A DNA stretch of 64,000 nt, taken from contig CAUYUJ010011492.1 in NCBI GenBank assembly GCA_963575745.1, positions 383,218-447,217 of the forward strand, read 5' to 3'. The DNA comes from Prorocentrum cordatum. Taxonomy: Eukaryota; Sar; Dinophyceae; Prorocentrales; Prorocentraceae. Of the stretch, positions 62,516 to 64,000 are shown in pieces (position 1 is the stretch's first letter; each line of letters opens with the position of its first letter). Both the position numbers and the translations under genes were made by a program. The notes under the pieces are model-generated. The model did not search any database. It saw only the letters and a list, made by a program, of their open reading frames with translations, and was not told where the DNA came from.

Positions 62516-64000
62516 CAATCCCGCTGTTTTCTTGGCGATCCGTGTCGCCTTGAGCAGCGAGCGGCGAACCCGCAGAATGGTGAAAAAGCGCTTGGTGATG
62601 TAGGGCTGGTGTGGGGTGCGGCCGTGGGAGCGGAAGCACCCGTGCGCGGCCTCCGTGATCTTCTCGGTGACTGTGGCGAGGTGCTCGTTGAGGTTCGTGT
62701 CCCACGACGGGTTTTGGATTTCTTTGAGTTTTTGGTTGAACTTCTTGCGGCATCCTTCGTCGGCCAGTTTGCTCCCGTCTAGCTCAGGGGCGCCTTTGGT
62801 GACGGACGAGACGATCTGGTAGGCGAGCTGCAGCTCGACGGGGTCGTGGTCGTCGTTGGTCTCTGGGCCCTGGCCGTTGTCGATGCCGTAGAGCACGGAG
62901 CACTCTTCGATTGAGTCGATGTAGCTCTTGGGGGTGATGACGTAGTCGATGCGGTGTGGGTCCTTGCCCGAGTGCCAGGTGTAGTGCTCGGGTCCGTGGT
63001 TGACAAAGGTGTTGGCGGCTGTCAGATGGTTGGGCAAGAGAAGCTCATGGAGGCGGCGCCCATTCCAGTAGCGACCCCTCTCGGTCTCAAGGGCCTTCGA
63101 ATGCGGGGCGTGGGCGACGGCAAGCACGTGGTTGAAGCCAGGGGCGGCAACGCGGACGATAAGGAGCATGGGGTCTTTTTCGGTGATTGTGAACTGGTCG
63201 GGTCTGAAGTCGAGCTCCTTCTTGCCGTTCTTGCCGTAAGGCTTGCTGAGCAGAACGTGCAGCTCGCAGCCGTAGTTGAACCCCTTATGGCGGCTGGAGA
63301 TGATGTGGTAGCTGTTGGCGTTGGCGCATGTGGCATCGTCGTCATGTCCTGCGTCGCGCACGCCCCATGGCGCCCTGGCCTCCTGAATCCCAATGATGTG
63401 GAGGTCCTCGTCGTATAAGCAGGCCATCGTGGACTTACGCTTGTTGGTCTTCTCTTTTCATCGCGTCGATCCTTCCTTGGGCTCTCTGCCTGACTGGATG
63501 TTGAAGGTCGCGATGTTGATTTCAACTTGAATCTTTTTGTCACTGGACTCGGTGGGTTTGTGGAAGTGTTGGGCCTCGGCGGTCGTCTCGACCCTGCTGG
63601 CTATGAGGCTGCCGTGGCCGAATTCGGGGTAGGCCTCCCGAGTGTTGGGGTCTGCGTCGAGCAGGAACTCCCAGTCCCGCTGGGATGCGCCGTCCATGAT
63701 GCTTGCCCACTCTTGCTGGGGAACTGGAACTTCTCGAAGACGTCCGTGGATTGCGGCAGCATCAGCAACCTCGTTCCACGGGTTGTGGTCGTGGGTGTGG
63801 ACGTGCTTCAGGTTTATCTTATGGCTGACCATGTCGTAGAGGATGCAGAGAGTCCTGGCGAGTTCGGGGTCATGGGCGGTGAAGGCGAGCCTCTTCGCGA
63901 GCTGCAGGGCGCCGAGCGAGTCCGTTGATATCGTGGTGATGTGGTGGGGGTTGTAGTGTATCACCCAGGCGAAGGCCCAGATTAGGGCGGTGATCTCGAC
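62515..64000 (-). pseudogene. LINE 3 RNase H and endonuclease, one frame with a TGA
   Basis: From the window edge, EITALIWAFAWVIHYN (63953-63998), TTISTDSLGALQLAK (about 63887-63931) and HVHTHDHNPWNEVADAAA (about 63750-63805) carry the Glu, Asp, His and Asp of an RNase H fold. About 60 residues later INIATFNIQSG starts the endonuclease. An in-frame TGA (63458-63460) is followed in the same frame by IIGIQEAR, AVAHAPHSK, HRIDYVI and NDDHDPVEL, the N, QE, DY and DHxP motifs. The GDFN segment expected between HAPHSK and the next block is missing. A frame change near 62510 leads into the RT. Confidence 0.8.

Larger units (their letters stand above)
58450..64000 (-). mobile_element. LINE 3, minus strand, runs off the right edge
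   Basis: Read right to left: RNase H, AP-type endonuclease, RT, two C2H2 fingers, then a C-terminal region of unknown fold. Two in-frame TGA codons and at least five frame changes break the ORF. Its RT belongs to a different lineage from LINEs 1 and 2. The 5' end is outside the window; the 3' end is near 58450-58780. The poly-C/poly-G runs near 58430 and 58485 mark ordinary flanking repeats. Confidence 0.85.

Overview
The window looks like nuclear DNA of a dinoflagellate, probably a GC-rich, repeat-laden genome of the Prorocentrum type. This is inferred from three things: retroelement proteins of the kind common in dinoflagellates, very abundant GGA/GGT/GT/CAT simple repeats, and isolated short exon-like segments in long repeat-filled DNA. 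I see no operons, bacterial signals, rRNA or tRNA. No complete cellular gene can be assembled from the sequence, so exon calls are tentative. The only long uninterrupted ORF with convincing protein character is the ORF1 of a LINE.

Layout. 1-18 kb is repeat and possible intron DNA: dispersed repeats, four copies of a short terminal-inverted-repeat (TIR) transposon, large hairpins, purine-rich arrays, a strongly A/C-skewed block (10.0-13.3 kb), and two arrays of one 18-bp unit in opposite orientation. 18.5-24.4 kb is a plus-strand LINE (ORF1 intact; ORF2 endonuclease, RT and RNase H broken). 24.4-34 kb holds satellites, foldbacks and a 1.5-kb composite member of the TIR family that carries a 161-bp satellite between its ends. 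34.2-45.6 kb is a DIRS-like tyrosine-recombinase retroelement bounded by split direct repeats (A1 ... B1-A2-B2), with a second, decayed LINE lying inside it (about 37.2-40.9 kb). 46-58 kb is again repeat DNA, with candidate exons and three more TIR copies. 58.4-64.0 kb is a third LINE, on the minus strand and running off the right edge. Its readable domain order is RNase H, endonuclease, RT, two C2H2 fingers, then a C-terminal region.

How the parts relate. Almost everything recognisable is mobile or tandemly repeated. The three LINEs and the DIRS-like element all carry frameshifts, stops or catalytic substitutions and look inactive. The small TIR family has roughly 10-bp target duplications around most copies, suggesting a Mutator-like non-autonomous family whose transposase must be supplied from elsewhere. 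Main points for follow-up are the split-repeat DIRS element with a nested LINE, the TIR family with its satellite-bearing composite, the RNase H-first LINE, and the cluster of long near-perfect hairpins.
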